Shown: positions 1 to 10,188 of the stretch, piece after piece | Layout: each line of letters starts with the position of its first letter | Position numbering within the stretch: the stretch's first letter is position 1 | Program-made: the position numbers and the translations under genes | Assembly (NCBI GenBank): GCA_019918135.1 | Contig: WBZZ01006482.1 | Span: forward strand, 341,001-405,000 | Length of the DNA: 64,000 bases | From: Paulinella micropora | Lineage: Eukaryota; Cercozoa; Imbricatea; Euglyphida; Paulinellidae | Direction of reading: 5' to 3' | The notes under the pieces: model-generated | What the model was told of the DNA's origin: nothing | Database searches by the model: none | What the model saw: the letters and a program-made list of their open reading frames with translations, nothing else

Positions 1-117
1 TGCCGTTTTCCTTTTTGGCTTCACTGAGCTAATACAACGAGACATCATTCTCATTCTTGAGGACTGTGTTTGGTTGTATTACAGACTTTTTTTCGAGCTA
101 TCGTTGGGGGCATTACA
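1..117 (+). repeat. 5' LTR of Gypsy-1 (partial)
   Basis: The last 117 bp of an LTR, ending ...GGCATTACA. It matches the 3' half of the repeat at 19713-19955 in the same orientation, and the Gypsy-2 LTRs in reverse complement. Its 5' part lies before the window. Confidence 0.85.
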
Positions 118-896
118 TTTGGAGTCCACATCACTAGGGTGATTTCTTTCTGCTTTGCCACACAGGCAACAGAGTGAATTTTCACTGACCTGTCTCACAC
201 GGGGACGTCAGACGAAAACAAATACTCCAACACAGCTCCCTCATAACTCTTTCACAAAACAAATAATTTGATTGGTCTCAAGCAGGTGTCTCGTACCCTC
301 TAGCCTAATCCATATCTGTGTGCTCACAAGGAGACATCAGATACAAACTCTCTGTCGTTCTTGCTGTTCTCACACAGAGACCAAGAAGAAGGAGGTGGAC
401 AGAAGAGTGAAGGAACACACACAAAACACAAACAAGCATAGGGACAGGAGCACAACACTCTACCCTTCTAGTTTGTGCATTTATCTGCATTATCTCACAC
501 ATACGTCAGAGTATTTTTGCAACTCTCTGATCGTTTTCTAAAGGTAGGTCTGAGAACCTATCCGACCGACTGTCGACTTCTCAAGGAGAGCTTTTCTAGC
601 TTCTCTATCATAGTACTATCTGTGTGTAGGTCCAAGTGCCTCATACTATATACAATATAGAAAAGAAGGAGGAGAAAGTAATCTGAGTAAGGAGAACAAG
701 AAATCGGAGAAAGTCTCAAAGACTATTTTTCTCAAACAAAAACAAACATACAAACAGTGTTTCATAGAGGACAGGGAATCTCACTCTACCCTCTCTATTA
801 GTTTCTCTTCACTAGTCAATCGACTGAAGGAGGAACAGAACACAAACGAACAAAAACCAAACATAGGAGCTGACACTGTCCTCCTGTTAATTACTA
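118..896 (+). other. Gypsy-1 primer-binding site and 5' leader
   Basis: Directly after the LTR comes TTTGGAGTCCACATC. The TGG at 120-122 can pair with a tRNA CCA end, so 120-135 is the likely primer-binding site. The rest is non-coding leader that resembles the Gypsy-2 leader (18470-19132, other strand), including shared GACATCAGA and CTGTGTGTAGG words. No convincing gene is seen. Confidence 0.65.
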
Positions 897-2262
897 CTAC
901 GACATCATGTCGACAGAGACCGCCGAAGTGAGTGAATTCTCGGAGGCAGAGCAAAGAAGAGAAGAAGAAGAATCTAGGCCTGTTGCATTGTTTCTCTTAA
1001 TCTCCTCCTTCTTTCTCAAAAACTTGTACTGTGTCAGATCGAATCCCTCCGAGACTAGAGATTGGTCAAAAACAGTAACAAGGGCCTCGTATTCCTGCGT
1101 TTCGTCGCAAGGAAAAGCCTTCATGCAGGCATTGATCTCTTTAAGCTTGCTCAAATTTAGCGAAGCATCAGAGTCTTTGTCTGAGCTCGTCTTGGCATAT
1201 AGCATGAGACTTGCCACTCCTCGTTTCTTCCCCTTGAAGGCATTTATGATATTTTGTCCTTCTTCTCCGTGTTTGTGACCACCACCGTAGTTGAGCCCGG
1301 GGGTGCAGGGGCTGGTGGGGCAGAGCTGGTGGGATCAAATATGTAGGAGGGTGTGCCTTTGCACCACTCACTTTTGCTTTCATTCTCTCCAGTCTCATCG
1401 TCTTCTCGAACTCCTCATTCTCTTTCGCCTTCTTCTTCTCAGATATCACCAGCTTTTGAGCATGAGTGATAAAGGCCACCAATTCAGAAGCAGATCTGAG
1501 AAAATTATATTTCTCCACATATTGGTCAACACCTGCTTTATTGGCGACCGGTGGTGCGTTACTAAGTGATTTAAGGACAGAGTGATCCTTGGTAGGAATC
1601 CATCTCTTCCATGCTTCCTTATGCAGTAACGCACCCATCAACAGTCTGATCTTGGTCAGAACTCTGTCGGTCTTCTCTAATTCATCAATCACAGGATGAG
1701 TTTCTCCTGCTGCCTTAATGCTTTTTTCCATCTCTGCCTTCCCCTCCTCCAAGGCCTTCATTTCCATTGTAAAAAAATGAAATATGCCACTCCAGTTTTT
1801 CGAACACAGATTGGTCTTCATTTTTGTTACATCGACTGCCTCCTGACCAGTCGCGAGGAATCTGGCCGTTGCTCTTGGGTTTGTGTACTGGAGGTAACCC
1901 TCACATCGTGGGCCGTATGAACGTTCCCAAATCAGGGTTTGAGTGTACACCCCAAAGATAGCATCGAGTAATTCAAGGTGGGTGTGTGTGTCCCCAAACT
2001 TGATATGCTGTATCTTCTTTCTCTTTTCTGGATCAGAGACCAGTTTGCCGAGGAGCTGTGCTGTGTTTGATAATAGGATATAGACATCCTTTTTAGCACG
2101 ACTTTTCTCTCTTCTTTGATCCTGAGGGATCGACACATATGTATCCTTCTCTCCCCCCATCTTGTTATCAAACTCTTCTTGAGTGAGGTCATAGTGGTCT
2201 TGCACCCACTGTTGTTCCTCCACTGTGATCTCCTCTCCATCACTATGAATCAGGTCGATCAT
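897..2262 (-). pseudogene. Inverted internal fragment of Gypsy-1 gag
   Basis: Two overlapping minus-strand frames (2262-1168, then 1217-897) match the middle of the Gypsy-2 gag. Shared landmarks are K(F/Y)GDT, a W-K-x-W-x-x-T-K-x-H block and an FL-S-A-x-x-L/A-x-F-x-TH block. The orientation is opposite to the LTR, leader and pol of the same element, so an internal piece of about 1.37 kb has been inverted. The acidic N-terminus and the CCCH zinc finger present in Gypsy-2 are missing, and there is a frameshift near 1200. It is non-functional as gag in this position. Confidence 0.75.
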
Positions 2263-2517
2263 TTTTCGTCCTCCTCCTCCCGTGTAGGCAGGTGGCAGGG
2301 AACCCCTCAGAGAGGAAGAGGAGGAGGTCGGGGATATACCCCTTATGGAGGGAGAGCTGTTCGAGCTCCAGCCCCCCCACCAAGAGGAGGAGGAGGCTCA
2401 TGGGCAAGCTCCAACCCGAATTTCGGTCGAGCTCAGGCCTACAACACTGCCTCTGAGACCGATACGTCATCCCACCCGGACACTACTCAAGGTAATCGTT
2501 TCGAGGTGGTGGAATGA
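2263..2517 (+). CDS. Gypsy-1 gag C-terminal Gly/Arg-rich tail
   Basis: A frame rich in RGRGGGRG and GGGG, ending in GNRFEVVE followed by TGA. Gypsy-2 has the equivalent tail ending GNRFEVVQ-TGA at 15867-16094. Gly/Arg-rich tails of this kind bind RNA in many gag proteins. The natural start is lost because the gag body upstream is inverted; the breakpoint lies near 2262-2290. The frame continues past the TGA straight into pol. Confidence 0.65.
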   Translation, partial: FSSSSSRVGRWQGTPQRGRGGGRGYTPYGGRAVRAPAPPPRGGGGSWASSNPNFGRAQAYNTASETDTSSHPDTTQGNRFEVVE

Positions 2518-2520
2518 CTG
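2515..2520 (+). promoter_or_regulatory. gag-pol stop codon with readthrough-type context (TGA CTG)
   Basis: The gag tail stops at TGA 2515-2517 followed by CTG GAG, and the same frame stays open into pol. Gypsy-2 has TGA CTA GAG at the same place. UGA-CUA is a known efficient readthrough context. That the stop separates gag from pol by readthrough is inference. Confidence 0.5.
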
Positions 2521-2550
2521 GAGGGGGAAGAAGAGAGGAAGGAGAAGACT

Positions 2551-5500
2551 GTGAAGTTTAACCCTAAAGTCACAGTGCTTTATAATGCTGTTGTGCAGAC
2601 TGGGCCAACGCTTCCTCAATCTGAATACAAAGATGTGGGTACACAGAGACTGCAGCCCCAAGGTAGTCTCATACCCGTTCATACATCACGGTTACCAATG
2701 ATAACTGATGCAAATAGGAAGGCGAGACTTGCGATGGAGGCGAGGAGGCCAATGGCAGACGTATCGCCTCGGCCAAGCAAACAACCACGAACAGACTCAA
2801 TGTCTACGGTCGCGGCGGGTGGCGAGCAAAAAGACAATGTGTGTACTCAAGTACCACAAGACAATGTCGCTCAAATAGTAAACGCACCAGTACCGCAGAA
2901 TAATAAAAATGTTAATGAGGTGAAGCAGGAGGAGAAGAAGGAGGAGTTGAAAAACTTAGAGACAAGACTCCGAAATTTGGAACGTAAAGTTCTTGTTCTC
3001 GCAGCCAATATACACAGGCCCGATGCTCTGTGTTATACGGAACTTTATTGTGAAACATTGAAGACAATATTAAAAGTTGGTAATGATACGATGGCGAATA
3101 TTAATATTGTCTGCCGGAAGTTTTTTAATCGATACCGGGACTGGGTGGACGGAAATATGAAAAATTCGACTGGCACTCTGAAGGGAGTGGGTAGCCGGAC
3201 GGTCATCACGGGCATCATCACACTGACCTTTAAATTAAAATCCGCACGAGTATACCGCATGGACCTTTATGTCGTCCCCGGTTACCACGGGTCAATATTA
3301 CTATCGTATGACCAATTGGCTACGATGGGGGCTGTGATTGATCGCGCCGCACGGCGAGTGATATATGGAGTAAAAAGAGGAGAAAAGAACGATATTGATC
3401 CCTTCAACGCTACTGACTCTTATGAGGCTTATGAGCTGAGTCTAGCGACGGATCACAAAAAGATGGCCATCGCACATGAGGCACTTGAGATGTACGTTCA
3501 CCCCCATGTCGTAAGACCGGATGAGCTGTCCTGGACCGACAATTGGGAATCCCAAGTGTGCACTGTCACAGTTCCGACATGCCATTGGGACAAAAAGTCT
3601 ATTGATGACTTAATCGAGAAGCGAAAGGAGGAGATTATATGTGTCGCACAAAGAAGCCCGTGGTTGGCGAGATTTGCGGAAGGAGTAGGAACAGATGTCC
3701 ATATTACTAACGGATACTGTTTCCATGCGAAAGTAGGAGAAGAAAAAAGGGAGGCGTTTGTACCAAGGAGAACGGGGCGAATCCCTGATACTCCACCAGA
3801 AACTATTAAAAGTTTTATTACTGATTTCTGGGGTGACGAGCCGACGTGGCCGCGTTCACTAACTGAAGTGAAGAAATGCTTACGGACTTTATTCGAAAAT
3901 AATAAGCCGTATACTATTATCCTGCCATATAATGAGAAGGCGATATGGGCGCAGGAAATAAGGGACCGGCTTATTGATCATCCTATACCGGTACCCTCTC
4001 GCAAGCAACAGCTAGTGGTGGCTTGTCGTATGGGAACTCGTGAGCAGAGCAGTGCATACAAGCGGAAGCTCAGAGACCTCGACAAGTTGAAATTGATACC
4101 GCAAGCATTCACATGCTTTGATGGTTTTTACACCCGTAAAGCTCCTTTGCAATACGCGAGACTCATTGACATGCTGGTGGAGCTCGGTAAGGATGATGAG
4201 CCGGACACGGTCACGTATGAAAGGGCGGGCCTAGATGATGTCTCGGAAGAGGACTTAGGCTTGGAGGAGGATAGAGAACCCCTCAAGCAACATAAGCAGA
4301 TGTCTGATGAAGATTTTCAAGAGGCGGCGCGGAAAATATTGGAAGAAGGAGTAGGCACGGAGAAGGAGAAGGAGCTTTTAAAAGCTAAATTAGAGGCGAA
4401 CAAGGAAATTTTTGACCCTCCACATGCAGGTGGTGTCAAGCCTGAAGATTTCACTGCGGTTATTTACAAAATACCGGGTGCGGAGCCGTCACCGGCACCA
4501 CGAAGGGCGAATTTGAGTATACATGAGGCGAAGATAGCGGAGGAGCTAGCAAGACAGCTGCTCAATGAGGACTTAATTGAGAGATCAACATCCTCAATAG
4601 TCTCACAACCGAGAATAGTGCCGAAGCCAGGAGGAGAATGGCGCCTGACAGTTAACTATGCTCGTGTTAACAAGGTGCTGGAGGAAGAGAGAAATCCTCT
4701 CCCAACATTAGAAGAAGGAAGGAGAGTACTGCGGAATGCAAAATTCTATTCGGTCATTGACCTTAAGAATGGCTTCTGGCAGATACCACTGGAGGAAAAG
4801 TTCAGATGGCTGACGGCGTTTGTGGTGGGTATGGAAATGTACCAATGGAAAGTGCTTCCGATGGGCCTCAAGCAAGCCCCAGGACTTTTCCAGAAGGCGA
4901 TGCAGAAGATGTTGAGCAGTCAGTACGATGATTTGTCTGACGGAGGCTTTATGAGAAGGCGGGGACAGAAGGCGGGAGAATATGCATTTTGCTATATCGA
5001 TGATATTATCGTATACTCTAACACAATGGAGGAGCATATCGATCATTTGTCCGATATATTCAGGCGCATCGGAGCTTTTGGCCTGAAGTGCAATATAAAG
5101 AAGTGTCAACTTGCCAAGAAGAGTGTGACATACTTAGGGTACGAGATCTCCCATAATCGAGTCTCGATATCCAAAGAGAAGAGGGAGGAGATTATGAATC
5201 GATCGATACCAAAGAACCGCACTGAATTGCACTCATTCCTTGCGATGGCGCAATACTATAGCCAGTTTATACCCGATTGGGGTGCAACACGGGCTAAGTT
5301 GGAGAGAATGATAGATTTTGGAGACTTTGAGAAGTGGGGCGAAGAGCCTTTGCAAGCGTTTCATGCGCTCAAAGATCTTATTTATAAAGACCCGAAAGAC
5401 GGAGGACTGGTGTTAACGATGACCAACTTTACGAAACAATTTGTAGTCGATACAGACGCATCTAAGTTTGCGATTGGGGCTGTATTACAACAAGAGGATG

Positions 5501-6042
5501 AGGAGAAGAAATTACGCCCAATCATGTTTATTAGTAGGAAGTTGTGTGCGGTGGAGAGAAACTATTGCACAAGGCAAAGAGAGGCGTTAGCGGCGGTGTG
5601 GGCTCTCAAGAGGCTCAGAGAGTATTTGTGGGGAGGACCTCAATTTACTGTCAGAACTGATCATCATAACCTGTTATGGTTGATGAATCTTGAACAGACT
5701 GGACGGCTGGCGCGGTGGCAAGCGTTCTTGTCTTGTTTCGATTTTACAATGGTTCATCTACCGGGGAAGCGAAATGTGGTCGCTGATAGCCTCTCTAGGC
5801 TAGACTTTAACTCAGAAGTATCGGCGTTGGTGTCCACGGTGGAGATGGAAGACTTGTCCAATGACAAGGTGTATGAGGTCAGCCACATTGAGGCATTGGA
5901 GATGGCGAGTGGAGTCCGATATGACCGCACAGGTCTACGGTACAGTCCACAAGGCCCGGATCACGAAGTATGTTGTGAGCTAATACCCAGGAGGACGCTG
6001 AGTGGTCCTATGAGGTATATGAGAATGCGAAGGCGAACATAA
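2551..6042 (+). CDS. Gypsy-1 pol: protease, reverse transcriptase, RNase H
   Basis: A 1163-residue open frame in the same frame as the gag tail, so the ATG at 2551 need not be the true start. In order it holds a charged N-terminal region, a retropepsin-like domain with GNDTMANIN at residues 177-185 (DTMA in place of the usual DTGA) and a hydrophobic ILLSYDQL block, a long linker, a reverse transcriptase from about residue 650 with the YIDD catalytic box at 815-818, and RNase H from about 965 with VVDTDAS and VRTDHHNL. RT copies the element RNA and RNase H removes the template. The frame is intact. It ends in an overlap with the integrase frame, which lies at -1. Confidence 0.9.
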   Translation: MKFNPKVTVLYNAVVQTGPTLPQSEYKDVGTQRLQPQGSLIPVHTSRLPMITDANRKARLAMEARRPMADVSPRPSKQPRTDSMSTVAAGGEQKDNVCTQVPQDNVAQIVNAPVPQNNKNVNEVKQEEKKEELKNLETRLRNLERKVLVLAANIHRPDALCYTELYCETLKTILKVGNDTMANINIVCRKFFNRYRDWVDGNMKNSTGTLKGVGSRTVITGIITLTFKLKSARVYRMDLYVVPGYHGSILLSYDQLATMGAVIDRAARRVIYGVKRGEKNDIDPFNATDSYEAYELSLATDHKKMAIAHEALEMYVHPHVVRPDELSWTDNWESQVCTVTVPTCHWDKKSIDDLIEKRKEEIICVAQRSPWLARFAEGVGTDVHITNGYCFHAKVGEEKREAFVPRRTGRIPDTPPETIKSFITDFWGDEPTWPRSLTEVKKCLRTLFENNKPYTIILPYNEKAIWAQEIRDRLIDHPIPVPSRKQQLVVACRMGTREQSSAYKRKLRDLDKLKLIPQAFTCFDGFYTRKAPLQYARLIDMLVELGKDDEPDTVTYERAGLDDVSEEDLGLEEDREPLKQHKQMSDEDFQEAARKILEEGVGTEKEKELLKAKLEANKEIFDPPHAGGVKPEDFTAVIYKIPGAEPSPAPRRANLSIHEAKIAEELARQLLNEDLIERSTSSIVSQPRIVPKPGGEWRLTVNYARVNKVLEEERNPLPTLEEGRRVLRNAKFYSVIDLKNGFWQIPLEEKFRWLTAFVVGMEMYQWKVLPMGLKQAPGLFQKAMQKMLSSQYDDLSDGGFMRRRGQKAGEYAFCYIDDIIVYSNTMEEHIDHLSDIFRRIGAFGLKCNIKKCQLAKKSVTYLGYEISHNRVSISKEKREEIMNRSIPKNRTELHSFLAMAQYYSQFIPDWGATRAKLERMIDFGDFEKWGEEPLQAFHALKDLIYKDPKDGGLVLTMTNFTKQFVVDTDASKFAIGAVLQQEDEEKKLRPIMFISRKLCAVERNYCTRQREALAAVWALKRLREYLWGGPQFTVRTDHHNLLWLMNLEQTGRLARWQAFLSCFDFTMVHLPGKRNVVADSLSRLDFNSEVSALVSTVEMEDLSNDKVYEVSHIEALEMASGVRYDRTGLRYSPQGPDHEVCCELIPRRTLSGPMRYMRMRRRT

Positions 6043-7568
6043 GAGAGGAAGAGGAGACGCAGGATGTTTATGCGGAGCCTCCTCAAGAGCGGAGAAGTGA
6101 CCTAGACGATGACCCGGAAAGAATCGGGATACGGCTAGAAGATGGTACTATCCATATAGCCTCGCCTACCGCATGGAGGCAACAACAGGCTCAAGATCCG
6201 GAGTTTAAGGAACTCATACAGTTATATCAGAACCCTGATGAGCTGAAGATGACGAAAGCGATCAAAGATCAGATGAAGGAGATGGGATGGAGAGATGGTC
6301 TACTGTGGTACAAGGGCCTTCACGGTCACTATGCGTCACAGCCGGACAAATGGACCCTTTGGGTACCGGAGAGTCTGAGACGATTTATATTTGTCGCAGC
6401 CCACAATTGCCCACTTTTGGCGCATCCGGGTCGACACCGAACTCATATGTTCGTAGCGAGGCGATTCTGGTGGAAGAAGATGAAGGAGGAGATAGATCAG
6501 GCGGTGGATGCATGCATCCCGTGCAAGATAAACAAAACACCACTGAAGGCAAATTTCGGCCTGATTGGCGAATTTCCTCTTCATGCGGGGATGTTTGAGT
6601 TTATACACATTGATCATGTGGGACCTTTCCCAGAATCGAAGGATGGTTACAAATACCTCCTCACGGCTATTGACAGAGCCACCAACTATGTGTGGATCAT
6701 CCCTGTCAAAGACTTTACTGGCAAGACGACGGCCGAGGCGCTGATCGATAGGATCATCTCACAGATCGGAGTACCAAGAAAGATATGTTTTGATCGAGGC
6801 TCGGACTTTAATAACGAGGTCATCGACAAACTATCTAAGTATTACGGGATGAAATGGCAATATGTTACTGCCTACAACCCGCGAGCAAATGGGAAAATCG
6901 AGCGGGTACACAGACCCCTCAAAGCCTCACTAAAGATGTATTGCACGAAGAAGGAGAATCAAAGAGCATGGGTCGAGGCAGCACCATCATTTGCGTTTGC
7001 AATGAACTGTCTACCCTCTACGGCGTTAGGAGGCTCGAAGAGCTCAATCTCGCCATATCAGTTAGTATATGGGCGTGAGCCTGATATCCCGACTTCGCTC
7101 CTTCACCCAAAAGACACTTGGGCGGATGCGGACGAGTTGTTTGGGATGAGACTTAGAGTGAAGATGGAGGCGGAACAAATAGTCAGGGCGCATAGAGAGG
7201 CGGAGCGCCGAAAGACTGATGCTGAAGGGGTGCGACAAGCGCACTTGGATCAGATCAAGTTTCAGGTTGGGGATATTGTACTGTTGTACCATCCTCAGGT
7301 CCCGAAAGGAGTCAGCTCTAAGCTGTTCACTCACTGGAAAGGACCTTATCAGATTATGGAACAGACGGGACCTCTGAACTACAAGATCAGGGGTAGAGGG
7401 AAGGTGCAAATTGTGAATGTAAGAAGGCTGATTAAGTATGATCCCTTCTTACTGGAAGATGAATCCCTTGAGGATGCGTTAAAACGGATGAAGGACGATT
7501 TCAAAGAGGTGCCGCCCATCCACAAGGAGGCTGGCATAGACCAAGACGATGCTTATGGGCACCGATAG
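5979..7568 (+). CDS. Gypsy-1 integrase
   Basis: This frame is open from 5979, overlapping the end of the RT/RNase H frame by 64 bp at -1. The first ATG is 6249, but protein similarity with Gypsy-2 (DAEWSYE..YEN, then ERIG..LEDGTIHIASPTAW) starts in the overlap, so translation probably enters by frameshifting. It has an HHCC zinc-binding region (AAHNCPLLAHPGRHRTH ... CIPCK) and a DDE core with HIDHVGP, FDRGSDFNN and GKIERVHR. It ends in the GD-V-L-Y / WKGPYQI module typical of Ty3/gypsy integrases. It would insert the cDNA into host DNA. It stops early at 7566 because of what looks like a missing G in a G-run at 7557-7560. Confidence 0.88.
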   Translation, partial: ANTQEDAEWSYEVYENAKANIREEEETQDVYAEPPQERRSDLDDDPERIGIRLEDGTIHIASPTAWRQQQAQDPEFKELIQLYQNPDELKMTKAIKDQMKEMGWRDGLLWYKGLHGHYASQPDKWTLWVPESLRRFIFVAAHNCPLLAHPGRHRTHMFVARRFWWKKMKEEIDQAVDACIPCKINKTPLKANFGLIGEFPLHAGMFEFIHIDHVGPFPESKDGYKYLLTAIDRATNYVWIIPVKDFTGKTTAEALIDRIISQIGVPRKICFDRGSDFNNEVIDKLSKYYGMKWQYVTAYNPRANGKIERVHRPLKASLKMYCTKKENQRAWVEAAPSFAFAMNCLPSTALGGSKSSISPYQLVYGREPDIPTSLLHPKDTWADADELFGMRLRVKMEAEQIVRAHREAERRKTDAEGVRQAHLDQIKFQVGDIVLLYHPQVPKGVSSKLFTHWKGPYQIMEQTGPLNYKIRGRGKVQIVNVRRLIKYDPFLLEDESLEDALKRMKDDFKEVPPIHKEAGIDQDDAYGHR

Positions 7569-8329
7569 CTGAGAAGGAGGAGAGTGAGGTGGACAGTAAG
7601 GAGCAGACTGACCGCATAAGCGCGGTGGGGACTCAGTCTAAGTCTCCGCGAGAGCATAGCGGAAAGAAGGAGAAGATCACAGAGGCGCAGCTAAGGAGAG
7701 CGCGGAATGATCTTATCAACGACCAACCGAGGAAGGCAATGAGGTCGATGAGATCAAAGGACGTCCACCAGGAGGAGGAGGGGACGGACACTGACCCAAA
7801 CGCGGGCAACGTTGAGATTGTCCATGAGCGATGGAAGGAAGGCGATGCGATAGCAACCATCGCATGGGTGAAAGATGCTTTCTATCTGATGAGACCAGCG
7901 GAACAACATGTCGCTGATGACACTCTCTCAAACTTATACTTGATGCGGGTCGTGGCGGTCCCACGACAGATGCGTGTCACACGGACACTCAAAATATCAT
8001 CAGCCGCAAAGATAGTACAACCGATACTCCAGTTTTGGAGAAGTATGGACCCGGTTGAGGATCCAAAGGCAAGACATTATCTGCCAGTATATAAAGACGC
8101 AAAAAGTCTCGAGACATGGGATGATACAATTACTCCCAGAGACAAGGATTACACTGCGTGGACCATTCAGACACTGCCAAGAGGAGTGCTTGATGTCCCT
8201 TTTGAATTATCGTTGGGCGGAATCCCTAATAAGATCTGGGACATTCTCGAACAGTCAAAATTCGATCTGACTTTTGTTGGTGGTCCTCCACCAGGCAAAA
8301 AAATCCGCGCCAGACGACGAAGGCAGTGA
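7560..8329 (+). CDS. Gypsy-1 extra C-terminal Pol domain, function unknown
   Basis: The first ATG is 7589, but similarity to Gypsy-2 starts at about 7560, so this is the shifted end of the integrase polyprotein. Gypsy-2 keeps the same region in frame with its integrase (10189-11232). Both copies share a basic linker, then DAFYLMRPA.QHVADDTL and (R/Q)(H/Y)YLPVYKDAK.LETWDDTI. I do not recognise the domain. Its conservation between two diverged elements suggests a role, perhaps in target choice, but that is inference. The C-terminus is very basic. Confidence 0.7.
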
Positions 8330-9100
8330 CAAAGAAATTATTTTTCTTTATGCGTCTCAAACAAACTGGTTGATTGCCCACGGCGTATCATGATTTGATC
8401 ATGCATCATCAGTTATCAATATGAATATTAAAAAGACTCAGTGATATAACTTGGCATTCGATCGCAACATACGAGTGCGAAAGGTCGATCGACGATGATA
8501 CTACACCGTATACGGGGATCGCTAGTGTATTGAGCGATGGTGTTCCCGGGTACGACCCTTTCCAAGTCCTGGGATGATGTTCTCGAAAATGAAATGTTCT
8601 CTGAAACTTTCATTAAATTATTTTTTACGATAGATTATATACTGTCGTACCTGAGCACGGTCAATCTCTACTTGTGTCGGTATATCGCAGGGTCGGGTAC
8701 ATACACCTCGACTTCGGATATAGCTATTAGGACTGGCCCCCTAATACTATATCATAGGATATCCGCCTTATACAAGGGTATGTCATTAGAAAAGACAATG
8801 TACTTACGATCTCCCTGTGAATAATGATAATAGTAATGATAATAATAATGATAATGATAAGAAGAAGAAGGAGATCAAAGGGGGAATCGTACTACAGCAC
8901 CACGTTGCTTGTATTTTTTTTATTAATAGTACGTTTGTTCTTGACATACTGCCGAGAAAAAAAAAAGAGATTGAGGGGAAGGAGTTCCAAAACCTACAAG
9001 AATGGCTGGAGAATCCGCTTTGACGTGCCGTATAATGATATATTTAACGTCTTTTAGCGTCTATCCGTGGGTCGATGCGCTGTGTGGCATGACTCCATAG
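8330..9100 (+). other. Gypsy-1 3' untranslated region, first part
   Basis: Non-coding. It aligns with the Gypsy-2 3'UTR (reverse complement of 9317-10188) through shared words such as GATCGCTA-T-GAGCGATGGTGTT and ACTTCGGATATAG. It includes a short GATAAT-rich run at 8820-8865. It is cut at 9100 by Gypsy-2 and resumes at 19360. Confidence 0.7.
9097..9100. repeat. Target site duplication of Gypsy-2, left copy (ATAG)
   Basis: ATAG directly abuts the left LTR. The same four bases abut the right LTR at 19356-19359. Joining the flanks restores Gypsy-1 3'UTR. Confidence 0.8.
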
Positions 9101-9316
9101 TGTACTATCCCAACGATAGCTCAATGGAAGAGTAAGTCGGTAATATAACCAAACACAGTCCTCAAAAAAGAGAATGATGTCTCGTTATATTAGCTCAGTG
9201 ACGCAAAGACAAAAAGCCGCCAAAAGACCAGGATCAAATTGGCATTTCAGACGTGTCCGGCCAGACGAAATCTATAAATAAGTTTTTTACCGGATAATTC
9301 GGGGGTGATGTCCACA
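9101..9316 (-). repeat. 3' LTR of Gypsy-2
   Basis: 216-bp direct repeat of 19133-19355. On the element strand it starts TGTGGACATCACCC and ends ATAGTACA. A purine-rich tract (AACTGGGAGGGGTAC) lies just upstream of it, at about 9317-9331. Confidence 0.88.
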
Positions 9317-10188
9317 GTACCCCTCCCAGTTTTTTATGGCGGAACTTCGTTTCCGACATAGTACGCTTTGAACTGATTTCTTTTCTGACTAAGATTCGTT
9401 TAGAGTTATGTATGAAGATACATCAACCCACGAATTAGCCGTTATAAAACAACAATGATACTTGCCCCGGTACCAATCGTATATATACTCTAGCACATTC
9501 AGTATCTATATTAAAATCTTCCTCTTTCTTCTGTCGATAAGATATTTGTGCAGTATGTCCAAGTATAATGTTTTATGGTTGAGTAATAATGTAATGTCGC
9601 CATTTCCATATATATGTAATAACCGGTCGTCGGTTTCCATAAATACATTTACTTTTTGTGAAGACATACCCTTGTATAAATCGGTATCATTTAATATAGT
9701 GTCAGGTGATCAAGTCTGACGACTATATCCGAAGTTGGGTTGAGTGTGCCCTAACCTTGCGATATGCCGATACAAGTAGAGATCGATGGAATCCGGTGTA
9801 GCAGTTCATGTTATTAAAACATATCAGTTCTTGATTAGACTGTAGAGTCTTGAATGAGATCATCATTCTGGTACTAATGCGGGTCGTATCCAGGAAACAC
9901 CATCGCTCACTCAAATAGCGATCCCGTAACGGTGCTGTTTCGTGGCCGTCTCGTCTGTCTCTGCCGAAGCAAGAGAATAGAATGCCTATTTTTTGTCAGC
10001 TGTGTCTTGTTAATCTCTAGAAGAATGAATGCTGTAGTAGCTTTAATATCTAAGTAAGGTTGTCGGGACGATATTGGATCAATGCTATGTTCGCAATCGA
10101 TCAGGTCCACAATACTTCTATTACTATAGACGCCGTTTACGCGCGCGGACTCCTTTACCTGGTGGAGGACCTCCAACCAAAGTTAAGT
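9317..10188 (-). other. Gypsy-2 polypurine tract and 3' untranslated region
   Basis: The tract GGGAGGGGTAC next to the LTR should prime plus-strand DNA synthesis. The remainder is AT-rich with no convincing coding frame and resembles the Gypsy-1 3'UTR. Confidence 0.65.

Noticed and set aside
4708-5109. 133-residue antisense frame within Gypsy-1 RT
   Set aside because: Shadow of the strongly supported RT frame.
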